20,878 nucleotides of DNA from PWND01 sp964614525. Its GTDB lineage: Bacteria; Bacteroidota; Bacteroidia; Bacteroidales; UBA7960. The stretch is from assembly GCA_964614525.1 (NCBI GenBank), contig CAZTPA010000050.1:1-20878 (forward strand). The letters are read 5' to 3'. Numbering within the stretch: position 1 is the first letter of the stretch; each line of letters starts with the position of its first letter. The translations under genes were made by a program, and so were the position numbers. Below are positions 20,867-20,878 of the stretch, in pieces. The notes beneath the pieces are model-generated. The model had not been told where the DNA came from and did no database searches. It worked only from the letters and a program-made list of their open reading frames with translations.

Positions 20867-20878
20867 CTCTAACCAACT

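Larger units (their letters stand above)
20807..20878 (-). pseudogene. tRNA-Asn-derived sequence with two arms rewritten, cut by the window edge
   Basis: Read on the minus strand it gives the D-arm AGTTGGTTAGAG, then TCCCGATGTTTCGGGA, then TTAATCAGAGGGTC (3' anticodon loop and stem plus variable loop), then TCCCGAAGTTTCGGGA. It ends with T-CCAAG-AGGAGGA-G, which are the 3' T-stem, the 3' acceptor strand and a G discriminator. From memory, a normal Bacteroidota tRNA-Asn(GUU) has CATCTGACTG and CTTGGTTCGAG at the two places now holding palindromes. Thus the 5' halves of the anticodon and T arms, including G34, are gone. It cannot fold as a normal tRNA-Asn, though the hairpins could stand in for both arms. 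The 5' acceptor strand lies beyond the window. A terminator follows. It is probably a pseudogene or repeat-invaded copy. Confidence 0.6.

Overview
The window looks like a scaffold from a member of the Bacteroidota, probably a Bacteroidales/Marinilabiliales-type anaerobe or facultative marine or sediment bacterium. The evidence is gliding/T9SS genes (gldE-gldD), a protein with a C-terminal type IX sorting domain, a Wzi-family capsule porin, DUF4105 and AbiE families typical of the phylum, and repeated -7 boxes of the form TAnnTTTG. It is AT-rich. Two runs of exactly 100 N show a joined draft assembly, likely metagenomic.

Region 1 (1-2460) is an accessory island. It holds an AbiEi/AbiEii-like toxin-antitoxin pair and a 118-residue four-helix-bundle (S23/bAvd-like) gene with a truncated duplicate. 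Both sit in arrays of the heptamers GTTAAAA and ACTAAAA. A perfect 34-bp inverted repeat (5-38 and 2373-2406) brackets the whole block, and a further heptamer array just outside it runs in the opposite orientation. Region 2 (2511-9347) is a plus-strand envelope/glycan cluster: a canonical non-hydrolysing UDP-GlcNAc 2-epimerase (WecB), a Wzi-like outer-membrane protein, a VanZ-like membrane protein, a second 2-epimerase homologue with substituted catalytic residues, a DUF354 GT-B-fold protein and a DUF4105 membrane protein. Region 3 (9348-10393) has no recognisable gene. It is full of hairpin-type repeats around the second assembly gap.

Region 4 (10394-15329) is a minus-strand housekeeping block: pyruvate kinase, the MgtE Mg2+ transporter, then gldE-gldD. 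GldD and GldE act with the T9SS/gliding machinery and so tie in with the T9SS cargo at 19038. Region 5 (15330-18945) has a small membrane protein downstream of an 18-bp palindrome, an intergenic stretch of hairpin repeats, and a minus-strand two-gene operon: an AAA+ ATPase with an N-terminal helical/winged-helix-like part, and a WYL-domain regulator starting 4 nt after it. The operon promoter carries an inverted repeat, GCGACA-N5-TGTCGC, next to the -7 box, which suggests self-regulation. Region 6 (19038-20878) is a divergently transcribed T9SS-secreted protein followed by a hairpin repeat, a minus-strand intrinsic terminator and a strange tRNA-Asn-derived sequence. In that sequence the 5' halves of the anticodon and T arms are replaced by near-identical 16-nt palindromes. 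It runs off the end of the window.

The most interesting things are the heptamer and inverted-repeat architecture around the AbiE/four-helix-bundle island, the rewritten tRNA at the right edge, the AAA+-WYL operon with its candidate operator, and the catalytically altered epimerase paralogue.
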